Positions 42,095-53,515 of a stretch of DNA of 64,000 bases are shown piece by piece. The translations under genes and the position numbers were made by a program. The stretch is from Forficula auricularia (lineage: Eukaryota; Arthropoda; Insecta; Dermaptera; Forficulidae): NCBI GenBank assembly GCA_024734495.1, contig JALMQS010000615.1:465173-529172 (forward strand), written 5' to 3'. A model generated the notes under the pieces. That model did no database searches. It was not told the origin of the DNA and saw only the letters and a program-made list of their open reading frames with translations. Every line of letters begins with the position of its first letter. Within the stretch, counting starts at the first letter, position 1.

Positions 42095-42698
42095 ATTTGA
42101 AATATAATCGTAATTTGGACTCGAATTTTGAAATGAAAGACTCCAATTGATTTTAAATTAAGAAACATTAAATATATTGATAATTATTCCTCCTCCCCGC
42201 CCCCTCACCACTCAAAAATTAAATATTCAATTTGCTTTTCTTTGCGCACAGAAAGAGCGCACGCCCGAGTTTCTCATGGCAATACTGGAGCAGCCTGTCA
42301 TACAAACAACACCTGATCTCTTTTAAATATTCGGAGCCTTATATCGATTATCGATCCCAAATTTAAAAAAAATGATATAATATAATTCTCCTCCTCACAC
42401 GATCCCACTTATTTAAATAAATCTACATATTTCCACACAAAAAATATCACAATGCTGTAGATTATAGAAATAAGAAATACTCCCAGATTTATATCTAGAT
42501 TCTCATTTCTGTAGCTGTGTCAGGACGAAAATGAGGCGAAACTTTTAAGAGAGTATGTATTTTCGGGAGTTTACAGGTATACATTTGGAGTGTGGTTTTT
42601 TAAGAGGAATAAAATTTTTGGACCGAGACGCCGCCCGCCAGGGCATCAGCCCGGAGGGCCGAGCTTCGAGGGCGTGCCGAAGGCACGCACGAAAAGCT
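42095..42698 (+). mobile_element. Helitron-like repeat (copy 2)
   Basis: Inverted relative to the 11107-11420 copy and about 300 bp longer; the extra part (about 42237-42530) includes GCGCACAGAAAGAGCGCACG. The 3' end has two GC hairpins, GCCCGCCAGGGC-type and GCGTGCCGAAGGCACGC, then ACGAAAAGCTC. Helitron assignment rests on this hairpin terminus; no RepHel protein is present. Confidence 0.6.
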
Positions 42699-42983
42699 CT
42701 TTAAATAATAAAAAAAACTTTTTTATTGAGAAAAATAATAATAATCATTGTAGTTGAGTATGAAGAAATAATAATTATCGATTAACAGGGCAAAAACATC
42801 ATAATTAAACATTCGAAAAAATAGACCTCATCGTTTGCTCATTATCGGACTAGGCTTAAAATTTATTAAATAGCAATAGTTCATACATTTTTAAAATTGA
42901 TGATTTATTTTTGAAACTTGCGAATCTCATAGTAATATCGATTTTAAAAAATTTCCATTTTTTTTTATCAAAAATACGTTTAA

Positions 42984-43511
42984 GGAGGTTCTTTCGCGAC
43001 AATTCACACAAAAAGTTTTAGCCTCGTAACCACTCTATAAATACGAACGGATCTAAAATTTTTAGGATATTTTTTTTAACGTGACTGTCTACTCACACTA
43101 CGAAATCTCTATATAGATATACACATATTTGCCGGTCGTTTCCAAGCCATTATGCTTATATCCCCTCCACTAAAAATAATCGCCCAAACAGGTTTTTTTT
43201 TTATCAAAATTATTTGGTAAATAATTTCAATTTTGTTTTTAAGTTACTCCGAATATATTATTCTAACAAATATTAGTTTTTCATCAAGATGGTGAAAGTC
43301 CTTCAATGAAAAAATAAAATAATTATCATATCCCTATCCCTTTCCCTATCTACCCTATGTTAAAAATTTCATTTTTAATTCCAATTATTTCATGTTTGGT
43401 GTGGTAAATCGTCTTCAAATTTTAACAGTATGTGTATTATGCTTTAAATGGCTTATATTCCAAGTTTAAAAAACGTCTTGAATTTTTCCATTTGTGAAAG
43501 AACTACTTACC
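42984..43511. mobile_element. TTAA-flanked MITE, 528 bp
   Basis: TTAA at 42980-42983 and 43512-43515. The ends GGAGGTTCTTTCGCGAC and the complement of GTGAAAGAACTACTTACC are imperfect inverted copies. No transposase. The weaker TIR identity than in the other TTAA elements lowers confidence. Confidence 0.55.
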
Positions 43512-43515
43512 TTAA

Positions 43516-44453
43516 GAACGAAAATTTTGAGAAAAAAAAACATCCGATTTTTCAGGGGTAACCAAATTTATGGGATCCCAAGAAGCAAATAGTAGGAACT
43601 AGCAAGATCCTGTTGTAATTATATAGTCTCCTTCAAGATATAATTTGGAATTTATGATATTTAAAAAGTAAAATAATTCTATAATTGGTTCGTAATTTTG
43701 TAATTCGTTTTTTTTTAGAGTTATTAATTAGAAGTTTACTTTCAAAAATGGGACTCTAGAAAATATAATTCTCTCATATCTTATACTAATCTGAAGGGGG
43801 AGGCGAATAGAGATGAAATTTTTTTCTTTTACAAAATTTTCAAGACAAAGTTTCGATCTTGTACTTTCGCCTTGGTAAAAGATTATTCGGTCCTAAGTCG
43901 AGAATATAGGCTGAGAGAGTCTGTGAATTTATATCACTTAAATGGTAAGACTGCATGTTTAAATTGTGCAATACGCACCAGTAATTAGTATGGCCCTTTG
44001 GGCCGAGCCCTTAGACCTCTGGCCAATCGGGTGAAGGTTATATTAGCCCTGTGGAAGGCAAGGCTATTAAATAGTTTGAATGAGTCTTCCTAACTAAGCT
44101 CTGAGGTGGGAATCCCAATCTCTTGGTCACTCCCCTTGGAGTTCCAAGCTCCCGTTATCTTGAATGAGAAATCTATGTTTGCCATTCTCCTCAAGCAATG
44201 TTTATCTTTTCAAATTGAATTCATTCCCAGTAGCTTAACATTACAACTATAATTCCGCTAACTAAATATTATTGATATTACTTATTAAATAGGAATCAAG
44301 TTGAGATTTATTTATAAATCACTATTCTAAATCAAATAATATAATCTTAAAATAAGATTGTTTATCTTGGACTACAGCATGGAAAAAATTATAGTGAAAT
44401 TTGATTGTTGACAAAACCTGGTAAGATCCCATGTATATATTGGAATATACAGT
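43516..44453. other. Unrecognised DNA
   Basis: The stretch 43940-44190 is GC-moderate (GGCCCTTTGGGCCGAGCCC and following) but has no frame, domain or partner copy. Confidence 0.45.
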
Positions 44454-44653
44454 CGACAATCGATAATTCTAAATCCAAGGACTCACAAAAAAATTCGAAT
44501 TATTAAGAGTTTTTAATATAGTTTGTGAACATGTTACAAAAAGAATTTTCGAGTTATCGAGCATATCAAAATAGACAGCAATTTTTCGATTTACTGAAGT
44601 TAACAGCTGAAGAGTTCGAACTATCGAAAAATTCGAATTATCGAGAGTATGTG
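44454..44653. mobile_element. Possible pogo-like MITE
   Basis: It starts TACAGTCGACAATCGATAATTC and ends AAATTCGAATTATCGAGAG-TA. It contains several internal TTCGAATTATCGA-type inverted words. CAGT-start plus CGATAATTCG words resemble pogo/Tigger termini; the right end is imperfect, so this is tentative. Confidence 0.4.
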
Positions 44654-44700
44654 TATGATTTTCAATACATCCAATAATATTTAGGCCAAAAACTTCTTAT

Positions 44701-44785
44701 TCTGGAAGTTTTATTGAACCCGGCATCCCACCTTGGCTGATATCTTCATCAACCAACTGCAATTTCATCATAGCCACTAGTACTA
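44701..44785 (-). repeat. Solo copy of the 46.1-46.4 kb foldback arm
   Basis: GAAGTTTTATTGAACCCGGC, CTTGGCTGATATCTTCATCA and ACTGCAATTTCATCATAGCCAC match the right arm of 46088-46411. Confidence 0.65.
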
Positions 44786-46087
44786 ACAACATTAAACAAA
44801 TTATGAAAATTTACTCTCTGGATTTATTGCCGATAAAATATATTAATTATAATTATTATGGCCAAGAGAGAACCTACGACTTGGATTAAAAATAATATTT
44901 TGAGGCTATTGGAACTTTTAAACTGCAGAGAACATCTTCATTGATTTCTCTATATGATTCAACAACTCTGCTACTCTCGACAAAATAAAATATTTTAATT
45001 ACATAATTCCTCTTTTGGTGGAGACCATCTTTTATATTTCGATTCATTTAAATTTTTAAACAGGCTCCGAATTAAGAAATTTTTTTATAAGATAATTTAT
45101 TTATTTATTTATTTGTTTATTTAGATAATTTAGTTAATAGTAGTCCACTTAACAAAATGTCAAACATGTGTATAATGAGTGTTACATCAAGAAAAATAAA
45201 AAAAATTTTACAAAGAATTACAAAATAAAACATCAAAACCATATATAAACAATGCAAAAAAAATACAATAATCTATACTATGTGTGTAAGACATTTTTTA
45301 AAATCTACGAAAGCGTTTTATTAGAATGTAATATTGCTCTATTATTTAATTAAATAGTTATAGCAATCAAGATAAATGACCATCTTCCTCATTTATTGTT
45401 TGATCATGTTCGCAGTAAAAATGCCGCATCTTAGTCTGTAAGAACACCTGAGTTCATCTGACTTGGACCGACCGATCGAGTCATCCTTATATTCTTTTGA
45501 ACCAGCTCGGCAACTTAATTAAAACTTGAAATTAATCTTTTTTAAGTTGCGCACGAGTGCAGAGATGTCTTAGATTAAATCCGCTCGTTAGTTTCCCCCG
45601 TGCAGATCCGCCTAAGCTGCTTCCACAAATACCAACAGGCTCTTGATTAATTCGTATAAATCTTGGCGATTTCTGCTGAGGTGAATTCGAATAGAGACAT
45701 GTCAGGTGAATGTCAACAGTACGACCGAGGAAGGGTGCAATTTAAATGACAAATTAAAATGAAAAATGACCGTCCCATTCACGGAAATGAACAAGATAGA
45801 GAAGTTAAACGACGCCGCTCATTATGAACGCAATAAACTCGTTAAGAAGTTTTACTCCCCTCTAGCTTTCTATTTTCTAATGGGAATTGTGGGTTCTTTC
45901 AAAAAGTCACGATTAAAAGTCCATCAGCTGAATAACGTTTTATGAACCTCAATATTTTATAAACAAAATAGGATAACAATTATAATAATAATCAATAATA
46001 TAACATTTCTAAAGAAAACACGACATATTTTCAATACCTAAACTCCAGAACTACAAACTTTACAGTACGAATGTTGTTAGAGTTTGT
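44786..46087. other. Unrecognised DNA, part possibly conserved
   Basis: AT-rich to about 45400; then 45410-45900 has balanced composition, no stop-free frame and no repeat partner, unlike most of this window. It may be host single-copy or regulatory DNA; this is inference. Confidence 0.4.
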
Positions 46088-46411
46088 GGCTGTGATGAAA
46101 TTGTATTAGATGAAGCAGGATGTATCAGCCAAAGTTGGATGCGCTGGGTTCAATAAAACACCCTGAATAAAACGTTTCGGCCTGAATTTATTTGTCATCT
46201 TCAGTTAATTGGGAGTTATACACAAAATGTGGTACACATATGTGATCGAACCAAGCCTTGTCAAAAATAAAAATTGTAGCTTCATGTAAATTTATAACGT
46301 GCCTGTACCCAATGGTTCAGAATGAATGTAAGCGTTTTATTCAGGGTGTTTTATTGAACCCAGCTCATTCTACTTTGGCTGATACCTCCTCCTTCATCTA
46401 ATACAACTTTA
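46088..46411. mobile_element. Foldback element with GAAACGTT motif
   Basis: Arms 46088-46174 and 46333-46411 are inverted copies (TGGGTTCAATAAAACACCCT, CAGCCAAAGTTGG, TAGATGAAG). The loop region carries, on the minus strand, ACTGAAGATGAC then GGCCGAAACGTTTTATTCAGG (46170-46206), a loose hammerhead-like arrangement with a weak stem II. The minus-strand frame 46351-46575 is a shadow. Confidence 0.65.
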
Positions 46412-46648
46412 CAGTGCGCCTCAAAAACTTGATACCATTCAACATAAATAAAAGTATTTGTTGTTATGCATAATTGATTGATTACAAGATTTTCAAATTG
46501 AAGAAAAATTAACCTATCTCGTATACCTATTGACAGGTGGCAGAAGCCCTCAGCTATCATCAAAGCAAAAAACATGAAATTTAGGAAATATTGTAGTTAC
46601 GAGGTTTTCCAGTTTAGTTAGTTCCAAATACTGAATCCGAGCTGTTAA

Positions 46649-47253
46649 GGAGGTTCTGGACAGCAGCACTATTTGGTTGATCTACGAAATATTTTTTTGT
46701 ATTTCTGTAGAGTGATAACTTCTGCTTACTAAATTTTTTAATAAGAAAATTGTTAATAATAAGGTTAATTTCGAATACAAATCTTTGTTTTGATAATATT
46801 AATAAAAAGAATATTGAGATAAGTAATTTTTTCTCATTATAAAAACATTTATTTAACACAAAAATGATTTCAAGAAATAGAGTTTGAATTCTACACCAGT
46901 GCTTTTGTTATATTCTGTTGGCTGCAAATAACTTTTTTTTTTTTTACATTTATGATTAACTAATTAACTAGACTGTCAAATCTATTGAAAAATGTATCAT
47001 TCGATTCATAAAAGATGAATTATTTATCTGTATAAATTTGTTGAAAATGGTATAATTTGTATAGAAGTTATAGCCCTTTTAAAAGATTGGTCCATTTACT
47101 TACATGTTAAAAGGACAATTTTCAATAATTATTTCTAGGTAATGGGACAGACGATCAACTTCAAATTTCGGGAATAAATATTTAATACATCAATGATTCG
47201 ATGGTAAATATTTGAGAAATTTCTTATAAAAATTTAAACAGTCCCGAACCACC
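46649..47253 (+). mobile_element. TTAA-flanked MITE, 605 bp (family of 52299)
   Basis: TTAA at 46645-46648 and 47254-47257. Ends GGAGGTTCTGGACAG and the complement of CAGTCCCGAACCACC. It is a direct paralogue of 52299-52919 along its whole length (shared GAGTGATAACTTCTGCT, TTCTGTTGGCTGCAA and AATGGGACAGA landmarks). piggyBac-type mobilisation is inferred from TTAA. Confidence 0.85.
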
Positions 47254-47257
47254 TTAA

Positions 47258-48829
47258 GGATGATCTTTACTATATGTCAGAAGTAGGATTGTATAATAAA
47301 AACTATCCTTAAGACCTCAGATTTATTAGTGTACTTATCTCTCGTATTTCCTTTACAAATCTTAACTCTGCTACTATCGGGAATTCGAACTTCATTATAA
47401 GATTTCAATGAATTTCAAAATACGAAGATACTAGACCACTTCTGGTTAAAATAAATATTTAGTTTTGTGTTTATAAATGAATTAGTTAATTATAAATCAT
47501 GGCTAAGGTGATCATACGTCAAGGGGTGAAAGGGACTCTACCGTTTTCTAGTACTCTGATATAATACAGTTCATACATAAAAAAGTACCATAATAAATAT
47601 GATCTGGTTATTTTTATGAAATTTAAAATCCATTTTCATCTGCAATTTGAAATTTTGAAGAACTATAACCTATAATCCCTCTCTTCTAAAAAAATCACAT
47701 TGCAATTATAATCCACTGTTTCAATAATTGAAAAAATATATGGGAAATTTTGGGTGGCACGGGGGTCAAATATTTTAAAAATCTTTTATTTAAATACAAA
47801 TGAAAATTTCTTTTCTATTTTTATTATCAAACGCATTTCTTTTCTTTGCAAATCAAAATGACATTTAGTTACTTAGTGAATAATGGAAAAAAATCAAAAG
47901 ATTAAGGTTTTTTCTTGTATTTTTCCTCTTTTATTTAATAAAAATCTATAGAAAAATTGACTGTTTTTTCTACTTCTACTCGGATCGCTTTAATGGATTT
48001 TTAATGTAATTAAAATAATAATAATAATAAAATAATAAAACTTTTTCTTTGTTTGAATTACGAAAACAGTGAAAATATTTAAAGTATGAGCATTAAAAAA
48101 AGGAAAAAAATAGTCAGATTTTTTTATTAATCGAATATCCTGAGGGTTGGTTTTGAAAACCAGTGAATCACATAATGAAAAATGACATTATCATAAAACC
48201 AGAAAAAAAGGATTAAAGCGGAAAAATAAATATTTTCCAAACTTTAATATAGGTAGGTAAGATAAGTCAATAAATAATATAATACGATTTTAAAATATAA
48301 AAAATCGAAACAGATTATTTCAGAAACATAAACAACAAGCTTCTCTCTTTTTTCAATTTAATACTTTCTCCATACATTTATTCGCATTGGCTGACAGGCT
48401 TAGCCAAGTGGCCAGGAAAAATACGATATTTTAAAACATAATTCGAGCTCGTAAAAAGGGAATAGGAAAACAAAGGAAACATTGATTTGTAAGGGATTTT
48501 TAGGGTTAAACAAGCAATAGTAGATTAATAAAAATTTAACATTTTTGCATTCAATTCTAGAGTCGTTTTTAAGGTGATTGATGCATTGAAAATCGACCAG
48601 GAAGCTGCAAAATGGATGGGATGCTAAGTGGAAGGACTCTGACGTCACTAAAGAGCATAATAAATTGATAATTATAAGGCTTTACACACCCCAGCTCATA
48701 TTTACGTCAATTAAATCCAATGGTCTGAGTTTACTGTTTATATAAGAAAAGAATCTTGGATAAATATTTCAAGATATTTAGGGTTAACTGGTACATATTT
48801 GGACATGACAGATCAAAGCACACAGTGTG
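47258..48829. other. Unrecognised AT-rich DNA
   Basis: No repeat partner or gene. The minus-strand frame 48400-48648 (82 codons) has no motif; the stretch around it (48380-48720) is GC-moderate and apparently single copy. Confidence 0.45.
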
Positions 48830-49482
48830 CGCAGGGCAAGTTCGAGCATTAGCTTAGGCCTTAGGCGTACACGCTGTACGCTATTTACACGAACCATTTC
48901 AAGCCAATTTCGACCCCCTTGCAGCTCGGAATTCATTTGAGATACAGACCTGAAATTATACACATGTAATTATGTAATCCATCTTGAGGAGAGTACCAAA
49001 TTTCAATAATATAGCTTAAATAGATTCTGAGATGTGGACCTGAGAACATAGCGAATTTTGGCACTCACTTATGGGTCATCAAAATCTCTAAGGTACTTCT
49101 AATCATCCCAGCATCATGAAACTTCGCCTGCTAGTAGAGTTTGAGACACAAACAAAGGAAAAATTCAAAAAATCCAAATTTTCTATCTTTCAACCCCTTC
49201 AAAATGGGGGAGGGGGGTAAAAATGAAAATTCTAGCCCGCTAGACCAAGCTCAACCAAATTTTGTATATGAATTCCGTAGGTCCCCTGAAGGCTAGAAAT
49301 GCAAAAACTAACCACTCAAAATGGGGAGGGGATCAAAAATGAAAATTCTAGCCCGTTTAACAAAACTCAACCAAAAATTGTATACATATTCTGTGGGCCC
49401 TCTGAAGACTAAAAATGCAAAAACGAACCACCCAAAATGGGAGGTGGGGGTCAAAAATGAAAATTCTAGCCCTATGGACCAA
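48830..49482 (+). repeat. Helitron-like block with ~117-bp tandem units
   Basis: Two and a half degenerate units (from about 49190; 49252-49368; 49369-49482) carry CAACCAAATTTTGTATA, GGTCCCCTGAAGGCTAG, AAATGCAAAAACTAACCAC and GGGGTCAAAAATGAAAATTC. The same unit occurs at 14462-14650. The minus-strand frame 49308-49526 is a product of the repeat. Confidence 0.7.
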
Positions 49483-49533
49483 CGAGCTTCTTCATAGCTT
49501 ACAAAAAGAAGAGAAATATCAACCAAAACAGGC

Positions 49534-49683
49534 CAAGTTCGAAAAAGTAGTGAAATCTAGTGTGTAGCCAAGTTAAATTCGCCAAGAATAATTAAGTTGA
49601 GAGATCTACTATTTTCTCAACTTAATTATTCTTGGCGAATTTAACTTGGCTACACACTAGATTTCACTACTTTTTCAAACTTG
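49534..49683. repeat. Near-perfect 69-bp hairpin
   Basis: Arms 49534-49602 and 49615-49683 are inverted copies with at most a few mismatches around a 12-nt loop (GATCTACTATTT). The transcript of either strand would form a long double-stranded stem. No TIR-type terminus or TSD was identified. Confidence 0.92.
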
Positions 49684-50564
49684 TCCTGACTTTTCACAGA
49701 ATGTTTTGGTTGAGATAGATATTAGAACAAAAGCTTTATCATTATCTATGTGAAATCAAAAATCTTAAAATTCAATCAATAAAATTAGGTTAAAAAAGTT
49801 TTAATAGGGTGATTATTTTGAGAAGAGACTATTTTTTTGCTATTTCGAATATTTAAATACATATTTAAAAAAATGTTATTGATTGATTTAAAATGAAAAA
49901 TTAAAAAAAAGTCTTTTAAAAATATCACAGAGATTGGGATCAAAATAGGATCAGTATGTGAATAAATAAATTAAAAATTAATCAGTATTTAATTTCTCTA
50001 GTAATGCTCACTGAGCCAAGGAGCTCATAGAGACGGCGCTCAAAAAATAGGTTATTTACCATGTATGACATTTATGCTGGGTGATGAATAATTAAAAATT
50101 AATTTTATTATTAATGTATAATATTTATGTTTCTAATTGATTTCAATTATTTAATTAGACCATATTTAAGTCTCCAATCATGTGATTTCATTACATTATC
50201 ATAAAATTCTAATAAAATATACATCTAAACAACACCAGTTTAAAATTAATTTCTCAACAAAGAATCCTTTATAATGAATTCAGTTTTATTTAAAATATAA
50301 CAAAAATTTTATTGTATGCTCCAAAATTTGGAATTTCATTGAAACGCTTTAAAAAATTTGGTTAAAGAAGAAAATCTCCGAACCCCCGTATAAAGCAGCT
50401 CATAAACATATAATTCAAGCTTCTTATGAGAAACTTCTCATTGAAAAATAGTGGATATTTTTTCTCTTTTAGAATCTTGAATTATTATTTTGTTTTATTC
50501 AGTCTTAATATTTTTCTTCCTGTTTACTGGAAGCATATGCTTGCTTCCGAAAAGTAAGTTTTTT
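49684..50564. other. AT-rich DNA, nothing recognised
   Basis: No partner or coding frame. Confidence 0.45.
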
Positions 50565-50690
50565 ACGGAGTGAGCTTGTTAGCCCCACGCTTGTTAGCCC
50601 CACGGCCCCCAACCCCTTTTAGTCGCCTTTTACGACAAGCAGGGAATACTATAGACCTATTCTACCCCTGGTCCATAGGGGTCAAGATTA
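50565..50690 (+). repeat. TTAGTCGCCTTTTACGACAAG repeat fragment
   Basis: GTTAGCCCCACG is doubled (50579 and 50590), followed by TTAGTCGCCTTTTACGACAA and GGGAATACTATAGACC. The TTACGACA-GCAGGG word is one I associate with dispersed animal repeats, but I cannot name the family. A TA/TTA-rich simple tract follows (50690-50760). Confidence 0.35.
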
Positions 50691-50899
50691 TTTATATTTA
50701 TTTATATATTATATATATATTATTATTATTATTATTTATATTATATATATTAAAAATTTAATTGATTGAAAATCGAATTTTAAATCCCACAAACGTATTT
50801 TTTCTGTATTAGAATTTGGCAAATTAATTGATGGACTCAAAAGTTGTTATTTAGTTAAAAACAATTATTATACGGTATTTATTTATATACCTATACATA

Positions 50900-51335
50900 T
50901 ATAGACATAATCTGTGGGCCACTGAGTTAGCCTAAGCTAGTTTTATACAAATTTTCCTTAAATATACAAACTTAGAGCAGGTAAAATTTTCATTCATGAT
51001 TATTATTGGGCCACTACAAGGCGTGAAATGCAAAAACTGGGTGAGGGGACGGGGGCGAGGGTGGAGGTGACGGTGGGGGAGATGTGGGGGTTGCGGTGGT
51101 GAAGGGGTACGGTAGGGCGAGGTAAGTGGTTTCGGGGGTGGGGGCGGAATTGGGATAAGGTGGGGGCATAGGCGAGGGTGGATGTGAGGTGGAGGGGTGC
51201 AGGAGGTGGGATGAAGTGATGGTGTCCCGGGGCGGGGGGTGGGGGGTTCGGAGGGGAGGGGGTTCGAGGATTAATATATAGCTTTTAACAGAAGCAAAAA
51301 GTTACCGAGCATCGCTCGGTGGTCAGGTACTATAT
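50900..51335 (+). mobile_element. Helitron/Helentron-like end with G-rich tract
   Basis: ATAATCTGTGGGCCACTGAG and AAATGCAAAAACTGGG lead into a 230-bp strand-asymmetric G-rich tract (51035-51270), then AAAAAGTTACCGAGCATCGC and CTCGGTGGTCAGGTACT. ACCGAG-CATCG-CTCGGT is a hairpin. The same design, inverted, is at 62467-62640, and the hairpin recurs at 61126. The terminus lacks a clear CTRR, so Helentron-type is as likely as Helitron. Confidence 0.6.
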
Positions 51336-52294
51336 AAATACCATATATATACAATTTTTGCTCGTTTAGATAAGATATAAAATAGGTAGCTAGCTATTTC
51401 CTTAAGAATTTATTTAAAAAATCAACCTTTTTCTCTTTCCTCTGATCCTATTATACAAACAAAGTAAAAGGAAATATTTTATAGTTTTTGTTTTATGATT
51501 CCGCTTAAAGTTAATTAATTTTCTTAATGGGGCTTAAGAAATACTTAAGTATTCTCTTATTATTTAATTTTAAAAAGAAGTAATTTTATTTTTATATAGT
51601 CTTTAAATATTTTATCTTTCTTATTTAATTTAAAATTCTAGGCACAATTAGTGGAATAATCCCCACTTGCATGTGTGTAGGTAACTTCGAGTCTGGGCGT
51701 ACATTTCACCCTCTTCACTTAAACACGTTTAAATGGATATAAATTGCATTATAAATTTCTTATTATACCATTTGTCTATCGCATTAATAATGTATTCTAA
51801 TTTTTCGCCTTCAATAGAGCAACATATTTTTTACACACTTAATAAACTGTTCATCCATAATTAAGCCATTTGAAAAACTTGTTAAATTATTTATTTAGAT
51901 TTAATTTCAAACAGTTAAAAAGTTTCATTCGAGAGTATTTAATCTAAAAATCTTATCCAGTTCTGAGTTAATTAATAATGTAAAGTTTTCTTGCAACTCT
52001 GCTTTTCGGGGGTCTAAATAATAAAGACGGAATATTTACGGATGGCAATTTCTCAAGATTCCATTAATAGCGCAAAGTTCTTTTTCCCATCGCGTCTTTT
52101 TATATACAAATAAATAAATAAAAAAACTTGGTTATTTATATTCTCTATAAAGAAGTCGGCTATATTTTTAATTTTGACACAACCCTTTTAAAGTGATCAA
52201 CAAAGAATCAATAGAAAATGGATATAAAATTCGGAATTTATTTTAAAAACGAAATTTGTTTGATAAATCATTAATTCCGAATTTCGGGTTATCC
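51336..52294. other. Unrecognised AT-rich DNA
   Basis: No partner copies or coding frames. Confidence 0.5.
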
Positions 52295-52298
52295 TTAA

Positions 52299-52919
52299 GG
52301 AGGTTCGGGACAGCATCTCTACCTGGTTGATCTATGAAAAAATATTCTCCTATTTCTACAGAGTGACAACTTCTTGCCTACTAAATTTTTTACTTAAAAA
52401 ATTGTTAATAATGAGGTTAATTTGGAATATAAATCTTTGTTATGATAATATGTATTAATAAAAAGAATATTGAGATAAATTTTTTCTCATTATAAAATTT
52501 AACAAACATTTAACACAAAAACGAAGAATAGAGAAAGAAATAGAGTTGGAATACTATTCTAGTGCTTTTGTTACATTCTGTTGGCTGCAATTAACTTTTT
52601 ATTTTTTACATTCATAAATAACTAATTAACTAGATCTGTCAAATCTATTGAAAATTGTATCATTCGATCCATAAAAGTTGAATTATTGATCTCTATAAAT
52701 TTGTTTAAAATGGTATAATTTGTATAGAAGTTATAGCCCTTTTAAAAGCTCGGGCCATTTACTTCCATGTTAAAAGGACAATTTTCAATAATTTATTTCT
52801 CGGTAATGGGACAGAAGAACAAATTCAAATTTCGGGAATAAATATTTAATACATCAATGATTCGATGGTAAAAATTTGTGAATTTTCTTATAAATATGAT
52901 AATCAGCCCCTGAACCACC
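52299..52919 (+). mobile_element. TTAA-flanked MITE, 621 bp
   Basis: TTAA at 52295-52298 and 52920-52923; ends GGAGGTTCGGGACAG and the complement of CAGCCCCTGAACCACC. A full-length paralogue is at 46649-47253 in the same orientation. Confidence 0.87.
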
Positions 52920-52989
52920 TTAAACAGAGTAGTTTAGAGAATCAATTGAATATTATAAATACTTGGTGTTGTTATTGTCGATGATGAAT

Positions 52990-53185
52990 ATTTTTCTTTG
53001 TGGCTGGTTATTGGGTACTTGGACTTGAAATAAAATTAGAAGTTAAATTTTCAAAATGTTGCTACAAAATTTGCATGAGGAAGCAGAAAAATATACTGCG
53101 AAACCTAGCAACATTTTGAAAATTTAACTTCTAATTTTATTTCAAGTCCCAAGTACCCAATAAGCAGCCACAAAGAAAAATTATA
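52990..53185. repeat. Hairpin with ~75-bp arms
   Basis: Left arm 52990-53066 (TTTTTCTTTGTGGCTGGTTA, GGGTACTTGGACTTGAAAT, AAAATGTTGCTA) and right arm 53107-53185 are inverted copies around a 40-nt loop. TTATAAATACTTG and TTATAAATACTCA flank it and may be a degenerate target duplication. Confidence 0.85.
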
Positions 53186-53219
53186 AATACTCATAAAATA
53201 TATATGATATACATGTATA

Positions 53220-53515
53220 TTTTTCTTCTTCTTTAAGTCCCATATCAGGTCTCCCTGACGTTTCGGCACCTCTCCATATATACCTGTGCTAGTGTGTTTA
53301 GATATTTTACACACATGTACGGGACCTACTTTTTAACGCCGGTTCCTAACGGCTAATTTGGAGTGGTTCACTAGGCAATTATACTCTTGGTAGTTTGCCA
53401 TTGCTTTCCAAGAGGAGGCGGCTGCAAATATCTGCCTACACTCAGCCTCGAACCAGCATACTTCAGGACACACACACTGAGCACTGACTCACAGTCGCCT
53501 CTGTATATTTTTAAT
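53220..53515 (-). repeat. SINE-like repeat with B-box
   Basis: The minus strand reads GGCGACTGTGAGTCAGTG, then GGTTCGAGGCTGAGTGTAGG (B-box-like GGTTCGAGGCT), then AGCAATGGCAAACTACCAAG and GTGCCGAAACGTCAGGGAG. Composition differs sharply from the flanks. The GAAACGTC word lacks a convincing CTGANGA partner. tRNA-derived SINE is the best guess. Confidence 0.4.

Noticed and set aside
43940..44190. Possible bacterial or organellar insertion
   Set aside because: GC-moderate and unusual in look, but no rRNA, tRNA or coding motif could be identified.
53240..53285. Hammerhead motif on the minus strand around GAAACGTC
   Set aside because: No CTGANGA box or stem II at the right distance.
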